Assembly (NCBI GenBank): GCA_029933005.1
Contig: JAOZOY010000015.1
Coordinates: 1 to 46,551, forward strand
DNA: 46,551 nt
From: Deltaproteobacteria bacterium
GTDB lineage: Bacteria; Desulfobacterota; Desulfobulbia; Desulfobulbales; SURF-16
Direction of reading: 5' to 3'
The translations under genes were made by a program, and so were the position numbers. Each line of letters begins with the position of its first letter. The first letter of the stretch is position 1. A model generated the notes under the pieces. That model had not been told where the DNA came from. It did not search any database and saw nothing but the letters and a program-made list of their open reading frames with translations. This document shows positions 29,155 through 37,915 of the stretch, one piece after another.

Positions 29155-29312
29155 TTTTGATGGATTCGTAAAAAGTCCCATACTCTGTCATTCCCGCGCA
29201 GGCAGAAATCAGGTTATTTCAGTATGTTATGAATTTCTGCCTGCGCGGGAATGACAAAATAGAGTAAATTCCAGCTTGTTACGAGACCATCATTTTTACG
29301 AAGCCATCAAAA
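29155..29312. repeat. MITE/REP-like nested inverted repeat (20-bp terminal IR 19/20 identical; 23-bp perfect inner IR)
   Basis: ttttgatggattcgtaaaaa...tttttacgaagccatcaaaa with inner gtcattcccgcgcaggcagaaat...atttctgcctgcgcgggaatgac. Confidence 0.9.
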
Positions 29313-30515
29313 ATAATAAGTCACTTCCAGTTTGACAAAATCATCTTCGGCAAGACCGTAAGACGGGTCTTTTTTGCTTATATCGACAAAAAAAGATCCT
29401 TCCAGATTAACTTTGACATTCTCGCCCATCCTGCGGCTTGCCTCAAGGGTAATTATTTTTGATGACATTTTCAAATCCCGAATCAATCCCAGCAGAAGTT
29501 CCGTACTGTCCGCGTCATTGACGGCCAGACGCAATCCCAGCATGACATCGTGATCATAGACGATCGGAGACCGGCCGACGTCACGGTCATCAAAGACGTA
29601 TTCGCTGATCAAACCTAAATCCATCGCGGTTTCAGCGATACCCACAATGGTGTATTCAAAACCGAAAGTTGTCGCGGCAAACGACCGACCCATTCCGCTA
29701 CGGTAGAATGCTTCTCCCTTCCAGAGCCAGTTGCCGGCCACAAACTGCAGATCAAGCCCGGTCTGGCCAATCTGTTCATAATAGGGAATAAGGATAATCC
29801 GGCCGCTGCCGTTCTGTTCGGGGATCAAGACCGGATCACGCGAGGTGCCCAGAAAATGATAAAGGCCGACATCCATGTCTCTCAGGGTGTGACTGTATCG
29901 CAGGGCAAAATCCAGATGATTTTCCTCACTACCGCTTTCATATTTCGCCTTATCGGTATCCACCGGTACGGCAAAACGCAGCCTCCCCTTTTTGCCGGCA
30001 TAGGTTCGTTCCCGAAACCAGGGCAGGATAAAGCCATCCACTGTTCCCCAATCGCGGGGGATTGAAAGATGGATCATGGGCTGACCCAATTTTTCCTCGC
30101 CATCCAGGGCCTCAACCAGATCGGTCTGATTGATGATGTCCACCAGGTGGACAAATTCCGTGGCACCCCAAAACACCTTGCCGATGCCCACTCTCATCTC
30201 CCACGATTCGGCCAGGTAAAGGAAATTGGCCTCGCGGACATCCGCATGGGTTCGTTTATCATCCGCCGAGTCCAGCCGGAAAAACGGCGTAACGATGAAA
30301 CTTGAGCCCGAGGAAAATTCATGGTAAAATTCAGCGTTAACGGCAAGAGAACCATTATTACGTCTCTGCTCCGGGTAGACGGGCGAATGAAAAAAACCTC
30401 TCCCTTCTACGCTGACATCACTGGTGAATTCAGCTGCCGCCGGAATTTCCGGCATCAGGATTATGCTGCAAAAAAGAAAAAAGAGCAGGTGGGATTGCGG
30501 GATTTTTTTTCGCAT
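29307..30515 (-). CDS. Predicted outer-membrane beta-barrel protein associated with RND module
   Basis: Signal peptide, alternating amphipathic strands, C-terminal aromatic ...FVKLEVTYYF typical of barrels. Confidence 0.65.
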   Translation of the reverse strand: MRKKIPQSHLLFFLFCSIILMPEIPAAAEFTSDVSVEGRGFFHSPVYPEQRRNNGSLAVNAEFYHEFSSGSSFIVTPFFRLDSADDKRTHADVREANFLYLAESWEMRVGIGKVFWGATEFVHLVDIINQTDLVEALDGEEKLGQPMIHLSIPRDWGTVDGFILPWFRERTYAGKKGRLRFAVPVDTDKAKYESGSEENHLDFALRYSHTLRDMDVGLYHFLGTSRDPVLIPEQNGSGRIILIPYYEQIGQTGLDLQFVAGNWLWKGEAFYRSGMGRSFAATTFGFEYTIVGIAETAMDLGLISEYVFDDRDVGRSPIVYDHDVMLGLRLAVNDADSTELLLGLIRDLKMSSKIITLEASRRMGENVKVNLEGSFFVDISKKDPSYGLAEDDFVKLEVTYYF

Positions 30516-30522
30516 AAAAATT

Positions 30523-30574
30523 TCTCACAAAGACACAAAAAATTTTCTCTGCGTCCCTGCGGACTCTGTGAGAG
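30523..30574. repeat. Imperfect inverted repeat of the CACAAAGACACAAA/TCTGCGTCC type next to the barrel gene start
   Basis: tctcacaaagacacaaaaaattttctctgcgtccctgcggactctgtgaga. Confidence 0.5.
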
Positions 30575-30587
30575 CCTTTCATTTAAT

Positions 30588-31376
30588 CTATTTTGCCCGC
30601 TTCAGACTGTTTTTGTCAAAATTCCGGTCCGTTAATCCTGTCTTGAACTGATAATTTGTCCATAGCAATTTTGTCGATTTCCCATTCTGATGATTGACCA
30701 TTTCCATGTCCGCAGCCCGCCAGTATTTGCCAAGATATTGCTCATAGTCCTTAAACGTCAGGGTTTTGAGATGGGTGTTTTTTCGGTCATAATATTCCAC
30801 CTTCCAAAGCCGGTATTCATCCTTGTCCCGCCACGAAACCAAGCGGGTATAGCCGGAATTTTTCAGGTCAACGGGATAACTTCCATTAACAAAACAGTCA
30901 CGCCCTTCATACGTTTCTTCACGAAGGAATGTATAGGTATATTTTTCCACTTCCAGGCTGGCGATATCTTCATAGGCAAATTCGCTGCCCATGAATGAAC
31001 CGGATTTATTCCGTGAACTGATCCTTTTCACCCTTTTCAAAGCCGGCAGATAGAGCCACTGGTCATCATCGCCCACTTTATGGGAAAAGGAGAGAAAGGC
31101 GGTCCCCTTCACGTCTCTTGGCGTGTCGAAAATCAACAGACTCTTGTCGCCGTCATTTTCCACTTCAAAGGTCCGGATGCGGATCTCCCGTTTACTCTCC
31201 CTGCCATGTTTATTACGGAGAACCATCAGCATATCGGCCGTAAAGTCCATAAAACCCGCATCACGAAGGTCTGCTTCCAGGGCAATGTCCAACCCCTTTT
31301 CCTCCGGGCTTTCACCAAAACATCCGGCAGGATAACAAAACAACAAACACATAAAAAAAAGTAAAAAAAATCTCAT
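30588..31376 (-). CDS. Outer membrane lipoprotein-sorting (LolA-like) protein
   Basis: Signal peptide; FDTPRDVKGTAFLSFSHKVGDDDQWLYLPALKRVKRISSRNKSGSFMGSEFAYEDI. Confidence 0.85.
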   Translation of the reverse strand: MRFFLLFFMCLLFCYPAGCFGESPEEKGLDIALEADLRDAGFMDFTADMLMVLRNKHGRESKREIRIRTFEVENDGDKSLLIFDTPRDVKGTAFLSFSHKVGDDDQWLYLPALKRVKRISSRNKSGSFMGSEFAYEDIASLEVEKYTYTFLREETYEGRDCFVNGSYPVDLKNSGYTRLVSWRDKDEYRLWKVEYYDRKNTHLKTLTFKDYEQYLGKYWRAADMEMVNHQNGKSTKLLWTNYQFKTGLTDRNFDKNSLKRAK

Positions 31377-33661
31377 TTGTTTCCCTCAAGTTTCATAAGC
31401 AGGGTCGGTAAAAAGAAAAAATCCAGAATCAGGGCAAAAACAATGGTGATGGCCGTCATCAAACCCATATGGGCATTTATCTGAAATCCCGAAAAAGCAA
31501 GAACGGTAAAGCCGGCCATTAAGGCAACGGTGGTAATCCAGATTGCCGAACCTACCGTATTAAAGGCATATCGAACCGCATCTTCGGATGACATGGAATG
31601 CTCCCGCCGGGCACGCTGGTATTTGGACAGAAAATGGACGGTATCATCAACCACGATTCCCAGGGTCATGGCGATCATAACCGAAACCGCCAGGCCCACC
31701 TCCCCCACTACAATTCCCCAGACGCCAAAAGCCATGAATGCCGGGGCCAGGTTGGGGATAAGGCTTATAATTCCCAGTTTCAGATCCCGCAGGACAAGAA
31801 TCATGATCATCGAGATCAGGAACAGGGCCAGAATTGAACCTTTGAGCATGGATCGAATATTTCGTTTTGAAATAGACGAAAAAATCACCGATAAGCCGGA
31901 GCCGTAGGTTTCCAGAGACGGCGTATTCTCCCGCAGCCAGCCACGGCCCCGTTCTTCCAGATCCAACACGACACGAGTTCCGACATTAGGCATGTTCACT
32001 GTCATGCGGCTCGCCGATTTATCCACGTTGATCCGGTCATTTAAATCCAGGCCAAAGGGCAGACTCATCTCATAGAGGAGCAGATACTGGGCCGCCAGCT
32101 GCCGATCCGCCGGCAAACGGTACCAGGCGGGATCATCGCCATGCATATTTTTATTCAAGCGCTTCATGATGTCCGTGATGCTGTGGACATGCCTTACTTC
32201 CGGTTGTGAACCAAACCATTCACTGAAAGCCTCTACTTTGGCAAGATACTCTGGATTATTGATGCCTCCCTCTTCACCTGAATCAAGATCCCAATCGACG
32301 ATGCTCATTCCCGTCATATTTTCTGCAGTATAATCCGTGGCCACCCGGAAATCATAACTCCGGTCAAAATATTTCACAAAATTATCATTGAGCTTGATGC
32401 GACTCATCCCGGCAACGGTGAGAATAATCAAGAAAAGAATGAACGTGAAAAGGAAAGTTCGCCTGGCAACGACAAAGTCACCAAGACGGGCAAAAAATTG
32501 ACCCTGGTTCCGGGAACGACCTGAAACCTTCAACGGCAGGACAGCCATCAGGGCCGGCAGAAAAAAAACGGAATAGATAAAAGCAGCAGTGACGCCCATA
32601 GCCACGATGTTGCCAAGATCCCGAAACGGTGGGGCATCTGAAAAATTCATGGTCAAAAAACCAATTGTCGTAGTCAGGCTCGTGACAAAAACGGGCTGAA
32701 AATTAATCCGAAGAGACTCAATGATTCCGTTCAATTTTGTCTGTCCCTGGTGCATGTAATGAAACATGGAGACAAGGATATGGACGGAATCGGCAACCGC
32801 CAGAGTAAGGATAATGGTTGGAGAATTAGCCGTCGCCGGGGTCAGCTGAATTCCAAACCAGCCGGCAAGGCCCATTCCCGTCACTGTCGACATAACAATG
32901 ACCATAAAAGTTCCGGCCACGGCCAGAACAGAGCGCAGCAAATAAGCAAGCAAACCGAGAAGAACAACAAACATCAAGGGGATCAAAAACTTAATGTCTC
33001 TTGCAGAGGCCTCGCCAAAGGCTTTGTCGATCATCACTGCGCCGGTCAGGTAAAAATCAAGAAAGGGATATTTTGCCTGCATCTGTTTCATGAGCGCCCG
33101 GCTTGCAGCACTTACTTCATCAGTTTCGCTCCTGTCCTTTTCCGGCTTGATAATATTGACGTTTACCCCGGTGACATGCCCTTTGGAGGAAAGCAGTCTG
33201 TTGACCAGCAGCGGCTCAGCCAGGGCGGTCCGCCTGATGGCACCAATCTCCTCATCCGTCAGGGCCATCGCATCGAGGACAAGATCCTCGACGATAAATT
33301 CATCTTCCTCGGCTCTGGTGTTCTGGAAATTGGAAATTGAGTCGACCCTGCTTGAATAGGGAAGCTTCCACGCCTCGGCCGTAAGTTCTTCCAAGGCTGC
33401 CAGGGTCTTTCTTTCAAAGACATTACCCGAACGGGACGCCACAACAAAAAGAACATTTTCCACCTTGGTATAGGTTTCTTCCAAGGCTTCAAGAGCCTGG
33501 AGCTGCGGATTCTCCTTGGAAAAAAACATGCGGGAATCATTTGAGAAGGTCAAAAAACGCATCCCGCTAGCTGCCCAGGCGGTAAAAACGAGCAAACCGA
33601 TAATAATCAGCCAGCGATGTTTTACCACATTACAGCTGAGCCATTTTTCAAATTTATTCAT
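31373..33661 (-). CDS. RND/MMPL-family transporter
   Basis: 762 aa, duplicated TM bundles, SPTIILTLAVADSVHILVSMFHY and GIVVDDTVHFLSKYQRARRE motifs; ATGA overlap with the LolA-like gene. Confidence 0.9.
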   Translation of the reverse strand: MNKFEKWLSCNVVKHRWLIIIGLLVFTAWAASGMRFLTFSNDSRMFFSKENPQLQALEALEETYTKVENVLFVVASRSGNVFERKTLAALEELTAEAWKLPYSSRVDSISNFQNTRAEEDEFIVEDLVLDAMALTDEEIGAIRRTALAEPLLVNRLLSSKGHVTGVNVNIIKPEKDRSETDEVSAASRALMKQMQAKYPFLDFYLTGAVMIDKAFGEASARDIKFLIPLMFVVLLGLLAYLLRSVLAVAGTFMVIVMSTVTGMGLAGWFGIQLTPATANSPTIILTLAVADSVHILVSMFHYMHQGQTKLNGIIESLRINFQPVFVTSLTTTIGFLTMNFSDAPPFRDLGNIVAMGVTAAFIYSVFFLPALMAVLPLKVSGRSRNQGQFFARLGDFVVARRTFLFTFILFLIILTVAGMSRIKLNDNFVKYFDRSYDFRVATDYTAENMTGMSIVDWDLDSGEEGGINNPEYLAKVEAFSEWFGSQPEVRHVHSITDIMKRLNKNMHGDDPAWYRLPADRQLAAQYLLLYEMSLPFGLDLNDRINVDKSASRMTVNMPNVGTRVVLDLEERGRGWLRENTPSLETYGSGLSVIFSSISKRNIRSMLKGSILALFLISMIMILVLRDLKLGIISLIPNLAPAFMAFGVWGIVVGEVGLAVSVMIAMTLGIVVDDTVHFLSKYQRARREHSMSSEDAVRYAFNTVGSAIWITTVALMAGFTVLAFSGFQINAHMGLMTAITIVFALILDFFFLPTLLMKLEGNK

Positions 33662-33703
33662 GGGGATGATTAAAAAAGATTTATGACGAGATGTCCACGG
33701 GAA

Positions 33704-34915
33704 TCACACTTCAACCGGGGCCAACAAGGCCACGCTATGGGCGGCAATTCCTTCCTCCCGGCCGGCAAAACCCATCTTTTCGGTTGTTGTGGCTTTCAGG
33801 TTGATCACATCCGACCCGACCCGACAGGCAGCGGCCAGATTTTCCTTCATCTTCGTCATATATGGGAACAATTTGGGTTGCTGGGCAATAACAGTGACAT
33901 CGGCATTAACAAGAAAAAATCCTTTACGGCGAGCAAGACTGATCACCTGCTCAAGAAGTGAAATGCTGGAAATTCCCTTGAATTTCGGATCACTGTCAGG
34001 AAAATGTTGACCGATATCCCCCTCGCCCAAGGCCCCCAGTACCGCGTCACACAGGGCATGAGTCAGGACATCGGCATCAGAGTGGCCAAGCAGCCCCATT
34101 GAATGGGGAATGGTCACACCGCCAAGCACTAATTGACGTTCAGGCACGAGTCGATGGGCATCATAGCCATGACCCACCCTGGAAAAAGATTTACTACCAA
34201 TTGGTTTTTTTTTCTTAATTTTTTTCTTTTCCTGCATAAGCAGGGCCTCGGCAATGAGCAGATCGTCCGGCCTGGTGATCTTGATATTTTTTTCCGAACC
34301 ATTCACCACCACAACCGGAATATCTAGAGCCTCCAGCAACGACGCCTCGTCCGTGCCGATGAAATTGTCTTTTTTCGCGGCGTTAAAGGCCTGGCGGAGA
34401 AGAGAAACACGAACAACCTGAGGGGTCTGGGCCTGCCAGATATTTTTCCTGTCAATGGTGCGGCGAATTTGTCCCCGACGGTTGACCTCTTTCAGGGTGT
34501 CCCTGACCGGCACGGCAGCCATAGCCGCTCCGTTTTTTTGCGCTTCCATAACGCAGGCTGTAATCAACTCGGGAGAAATAAGGGGACGGGCCGCATCATG
34601 GACCGCCACATATTCGATTGCAGGGTCCAGAGACAAAAGGCCGGCCAGAACCGAATCCTGACGCAACCGCCCGCCAAGGACAATTTTGACGACCTTATCA
34701 AGTTTAAAGCCGCGGACAATTCTTTGCGAATGCTCCAGATGATCCCGGGGTACCACTACGATGACAGATGAAATAATGGCTGTCTGCTGAAAGGCGAGGA
34801 GGGTATAGGCCAGGACTGGAATGGAGTTCAGCTCGTAAAACTGTTTGGGAATCTCCAAGCCCATACGGCTGCCGCTCCCGCCGGCCGGAATGATAGCTGC
34901 AACCTGTTGTGTCAT
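33704..34915 (-). CDS. ispDF: Bifunctional IspD/IspF (MEP cytidylyltransferase / MECDP synthase)
   Basis: IspD: AIIPAGGSGSRMGLEIPKQF, VHDAARPL; IspF: RVGHGYDAHRL, LLGHSDADVLTHALCDAVLGA. Confidence 0.94.
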   Translation of the reverse strand: MTQQVAAIIPAGGSGSRMGLEIPKQFYELNSIPVLAYTLLAFQQTAIISSVIVVVPRDHLEHSQRIVRGFKLDKVVKIVLGGRLRQDSVLAGLLSLDPAIEYVAVHDAARPLISPELITACVMEAQKNGAAMAAVPVRDTLKEVNRRGQIRRTIDRKNIWQAQTPQVVRVSLLRQAFNAAKKDNFIGTDEASLLEALDIPVVVVNGSEKNIKITRPDDLLIAEALLMQEKKKIKKKKPIGSKSFSRVGHGYDAHRLVPERQLVLGGVTIPHSMGLLGHSDADVLTHALCDAVLGALGEGDIGQHFPDSDPKFKGISSISLLEQVISLARRKGFFLVNADVTVIAQQPKLFPYMTKMKENLAAACRVGSDVINLKATTTEKMGFAGREEGIAAHSVALLAPVEV

Positions 34916-34924
34916 AAAAAAATT

Positions 34925-35283
34925 GGAGTGGGCTATAAGCCGAATTCTGTACGCGGTTCAAAAGAACCGGCCATGATCATTTCTCTGGGATGCCGGTCGC
35001 CCGGCATCTCTAGCAACCTACCCGGAAACATCGGACGGACCGCCCTCAAACGTTTCCCTATTTGGTCTTGCACCAGGTGGGGTTTACCATGCCTTCCATG
35101 TCACCATGGAAGCGGTGAGCTCTTACCTCGCCGTTTCACCCTTACCCCGGAAAACCGGGGCGGTTTATTTTCTGTGGCACTTTCCTTAGGGTCACCCCCA
35201 GTTCGCGTTACGAACCACCTTGCCCTGCGGAGTTCGGACTTTCCTCCGGTTTCAAAAAAACCGGCGATCATGCGCCCACTCCA
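34925..35283 (-). ncRNA. rnpB: RNase P RNA (bacterial type A)
   Basis: Minus strand GAGGAAAGTCCGAACTCC...CAGGGCAAGG, GGTAAACCCCACC, terminal P1 GGAGTGGGC/GCCCACTCC, ACAGAATTCGGCTTATAG. Confidence 0.93.
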
Positions 35284-35321
35284 AATTCGTTAAAATCGTT
35301 AAAACTATTGAAACTACAGTT

Positions 35322-35933
35322 CTATAAGTGCTCATCTATACCTTGATTCGCCAGCCCATCAGCCCGTTTATTCAAATTCCTTGGAACATGGTTGACCTGA
35401 AAAAAATCAAATTGATCAAGCAGTCGACGCACTTCAGAAAAAAGAGGTTTCAGTCCAACATTCTTAACCTTGTACTTCCCCTGAATCTGTCGGACAATGA
35501 GCTGGGAGTCTAAAAAAATGCTGATTTGCCGAATCCCTGTTTTTCCAGCCTCTTTCAGGCCAAAAATCAGGGCCTGGTATTCGGCCACATTATTGGTGCA
35601 TTGTCCCAAATACTTGCTGCCGGTTGCTATCTCGTCATTCTGTTCATTAAAAATAACAAATCCGGCTCCGGCCTCACCGGGATTTCCCCTCGAGGCACCA
35701 TCGGTATAGATCGATATTAAGCCGGCCTTTGTCTGAATTTGCCGACCTTTCAAAACCTCTTTCGATGCTTTCTTCTTAACCGGTGCCAAGTGATCTGCGC
35801 TCGCCAGCAGCATTTCGCGAATCTCCTGCGGTTTTTGGTAAGGAAAATAACTGATCAGCAGACAATCAGGTATTTTTTTCTCCAATTCCCTGAGAAAATC
35901 TTCGCAGAGATGATGATCGATTTTCCTGCTCAC
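35322..35933 (-). CDS. rnhA: Ribonuclease HI with N-terminal extension
   Basis: ISIYTDGASRGNPGEAGAGFVI, NNVAEYQALIFGL, LDSQLIVRQIQGKYKVKN, NKRADGLANQ. Confidence 0.85.
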   Translation of the reverse strand: MSRKIDHHLCEDFLRELEKKIPDCLLISYFPYQKPQEIREMLLASADHLAPVKKKASKEVLKGRQIQTKAGLISIYTDGASRGNPGEAGAGFVIFNEQNDEIATGSKYLGQCTNNVAEYQALIFGLKEAGKTGIRQISIFLDSQLIVRQIQGKYKVKNVGLKPLFSEVRRLLDQFDFFQVNHVPRNLNKRADGLANQGIDEHL

Positions 35934-36649
35934 TCAGTTTCAGCCTCGGGAAGATAATAGATCAGCCGGGAACAGGTGGGACAATTGGCCAGGCTCTCTC
36001 TCTTCATCAGTTCATTAAATTGCTGGGGAGGAATGCTCATAAAGCATCCCTGGCAGACACCATTGGTAACACCGGCTAAAGCAAGTCCATTTCTTCTAAG
36101 CAGAATTTTTTCATATTTCTGCAACAGATTTTCCGGAAGAGCCTTGGCTTTTTTCTTTCTCTGATTTTCAATTTTCTTCTTTTTCTTTTGCAAGCCGGTT
36201 TCCAGTTTTTCGACCTCCTGGGTTTTCTCAGACAGTAATCCCTCTTCGGTCTCGCAGACATTTTTTTCTTCAGTCAATTTTTGGCCCAGACTTTCGGCCT
36301 GCTCCATAATATGAACAGCCTCCTCTTCCAGATTTTTGACCAAAGTCTTGCTGTCCTCGATTTCCTTAATCAAAGACTGATACTCCCGGTTGGTCTGCAC
36401 ATTCATCAGCTTGGTCTGGCGGTCTTTAATTCGAATTTCACTGTCCTCAACATCAGCCTCGATCTCACGCCGTCGCTGTTCACCTGCATCAATTTTTTCC
36501 TGGAAAACAACAATTTCCTGTTTACGTTTTTCAATTGTTTCCGTGCGTGTTTGCAGTTCTATATTACCAGCCGACATTTCTTCGTCGAATTTTTTTATCT
36601 GCAGATCAATAGTCTGCAGATCAATTAATTTATTGATGTCCTTGTTCAA
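35930..36649 (-). CDS. Coiled-coil C4-type zinc ribbon protein
   Basis: Long coiled coil followed by GVCQGCFMSIPPQQFNEL...CPTCSRLIYY. Confidence 0.85.
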   Translation of the reverse strand: MNKDINKLIDLQTIDLQIKKFDEEMSAGNIELQTRTETIEKRKQEIVVFQEKIDAGEQRRREIEADVEDSEIRIKDRQTKLMNVQTNREYQSLIKEIEDSKTLVKNLEEEAVHIMEQAESLGQKLTEEKNVCETEEGLLSEKTQEVEKLETGLQKKKKKIENQRKKKAKALPENLLQKYEKILLRRNGLALAGVTNGVCQGCFMSIPPQQFNELMKRESLANCPTCSRLIYYLPEAETE

Positions 36650-36717
36650 TGCTCTCTCCCTGTTTCAGGAATCATTACAAAAAAGTGGTTCCGTAAAGAT
36701 TCTTCTAAAAATTTAAG

Positions 36718-37518
36718 TCAATATATAAAATTCAAAGGATTTTTCTGTCTGGTGGCCGCCTCAATCCGAAAAACTGTTTTTTGGTCCACAAAAAATTCTT
36801 TCAGCCTGGCCGTGAGACCAGGAACAACAATATTCTCAGTGGCAAAATGACTGCCATCGACAATGCAGAAATGATTTGCCTCGGCCCAGCGGGCAACAGC
36901 ATGTTTAATCTCGGCAGTGATATAAAGATCAGCGCCGGCTAGAAAAGCCGCCTCGCTGAGATCCGAACCGCTACCGCCACACACGGCAACCTTACTGATC
37001 TTCTCCGGTGGTTTACCGGCCATGGGCAGCACGGAGATGCCGATCCGTTCCCGCAACCGGGCCATGAAAATCTCCGAATCCAGCGGTTCGTCAAAAACTC
37101 CAAGCCGTCCAAAACCACGGGTTTTTTCTTCGCCGATCAGGCTCAGAGGCTTCAACTGTTTCAGGCCGAGGATATTTGCGAGCCGATCGCTCACTCCATC
37201 CTCCACGACATCAAGATTGGTATGACAGGCAATAACCGCAAGATCGTTCAGTAAACCTTTTTTAATCAATCTGCCGGCAGGTTGATCCGTGCGAATTGAT
37301 TTCAAACCTTGAAAAATCAAGGGATGATGGGTCACAATCGTGTTCAAGCCAAGCTCAACGGCCTCATCAAACAGTTCTTCCGTTGGATCCAGACCGACAA
37401 GAATACCGGTCATCTCCTGACCGGGACTGCCGAGCATGAGTCCGACATTGTCCCATTCCGCGGCCAGCGAAAAGGGCGCCAGTTTATCCAGAACAGTGAT
37501 AAGATCTTGAACAATCAT
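36718..37518 (-). CDS. Nif3-like dinuclear metal centre protein
   Basis: AEWDNVGLMLGSP, THHPLIFQGLKSI, IACHTNLDVVEDGVSD, GGSGSDLSEAAFLAGADLYITAEIKHA; start assigned to MIVQDLITVLDKL. Confidence 0.87.
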   Translation of the reverse strand: MIVQDLITVLDKLAPFSLAAEWDNVGLMLGSPGQEMTGILVGLDPTEELFDEAVELGLNTIVTHHPLIFQGLKSIRTDQPAGRLIKKGLLNDLAVIACHTNLDVVEDGVSDRLANILGLKQLKPLSLIGEEKTRGFGRLGVFDEPLDSEIFMARLRERIGISVLPMAGKPPEKISKVAVCGGSGSDLSEAAFLAGADLYITAEIKHAVARWAEANHFCIVDGSHFATENIVVPGLTARLKEFFVDQKTVFRIEAATRQKNPLNFIY

Positions 37519-37550
37519 GGAAAAATAATAAAATCCGTATGGCGGAAATG

Positions 37551-37588
37551 AAAAAAGGCACAACCTCTTTAGAGGCTGCACCTTTTTT
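37551..37588 (-). terminator. Rho-independent terminator downstream of the tRNA
   Basis: Minus strand AAAGGTGCAGCCTCTAAAGAGGTTGTGCCTTTTTT. Confidence 0.65.
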
Positions 37589-37685
37589 CTAAACCGACAG
37601 GTGTTTCAGACAAAAATCAATGAATGAAAATTTCAGATCAATTTTATATTTAATCAACGACAAAATCTCAACAATTTCATTACTC

Positions 37686-37762
37686 TGGTGGGCCTACCTG
37701 GACTCGAACCAGGGACCGACCGGTTATGAGCCGGTGGCTCTAGCCAACTGAGCTATAGGCCC
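37686..37762 (-). tRNA. tRNA with CAT anticodon (Ile2 or elongator Met), CCA encoded
   Basis: GGGCCTATAGCTCAGTTGG...ACCGGCTCATAACCGGT...GGTTCGAGTCCAGGTAGGCCCACCA. Confidence 0.95.
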
Positions 37763-37915
37763 GCAACTCAGCTAAACTTGAATAACTTATCAGTAATTTT
37801 TTTTTTGTCAATAAGAATTCCGTGTCGGCAGATTAAGGGGCTGATGATAAATAAATCTTTAGAATTCGTGCTCTGAATCAGGGATGCGAAAACAATAATT
37901 TATTTGTTACCAGCC

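Noticed and set aside
32750-33340. 196-aa + strand ORF antisense to the RND transporter
   Set aside because: Shadow ORF; repetitive charged composition typical of antisense of membrane proteins
34907-35293. 128-aa + strand ORF spanning the rnpB region
   Set aside because: Region is RNase P RNA on the other strand; ORF is fortuitous
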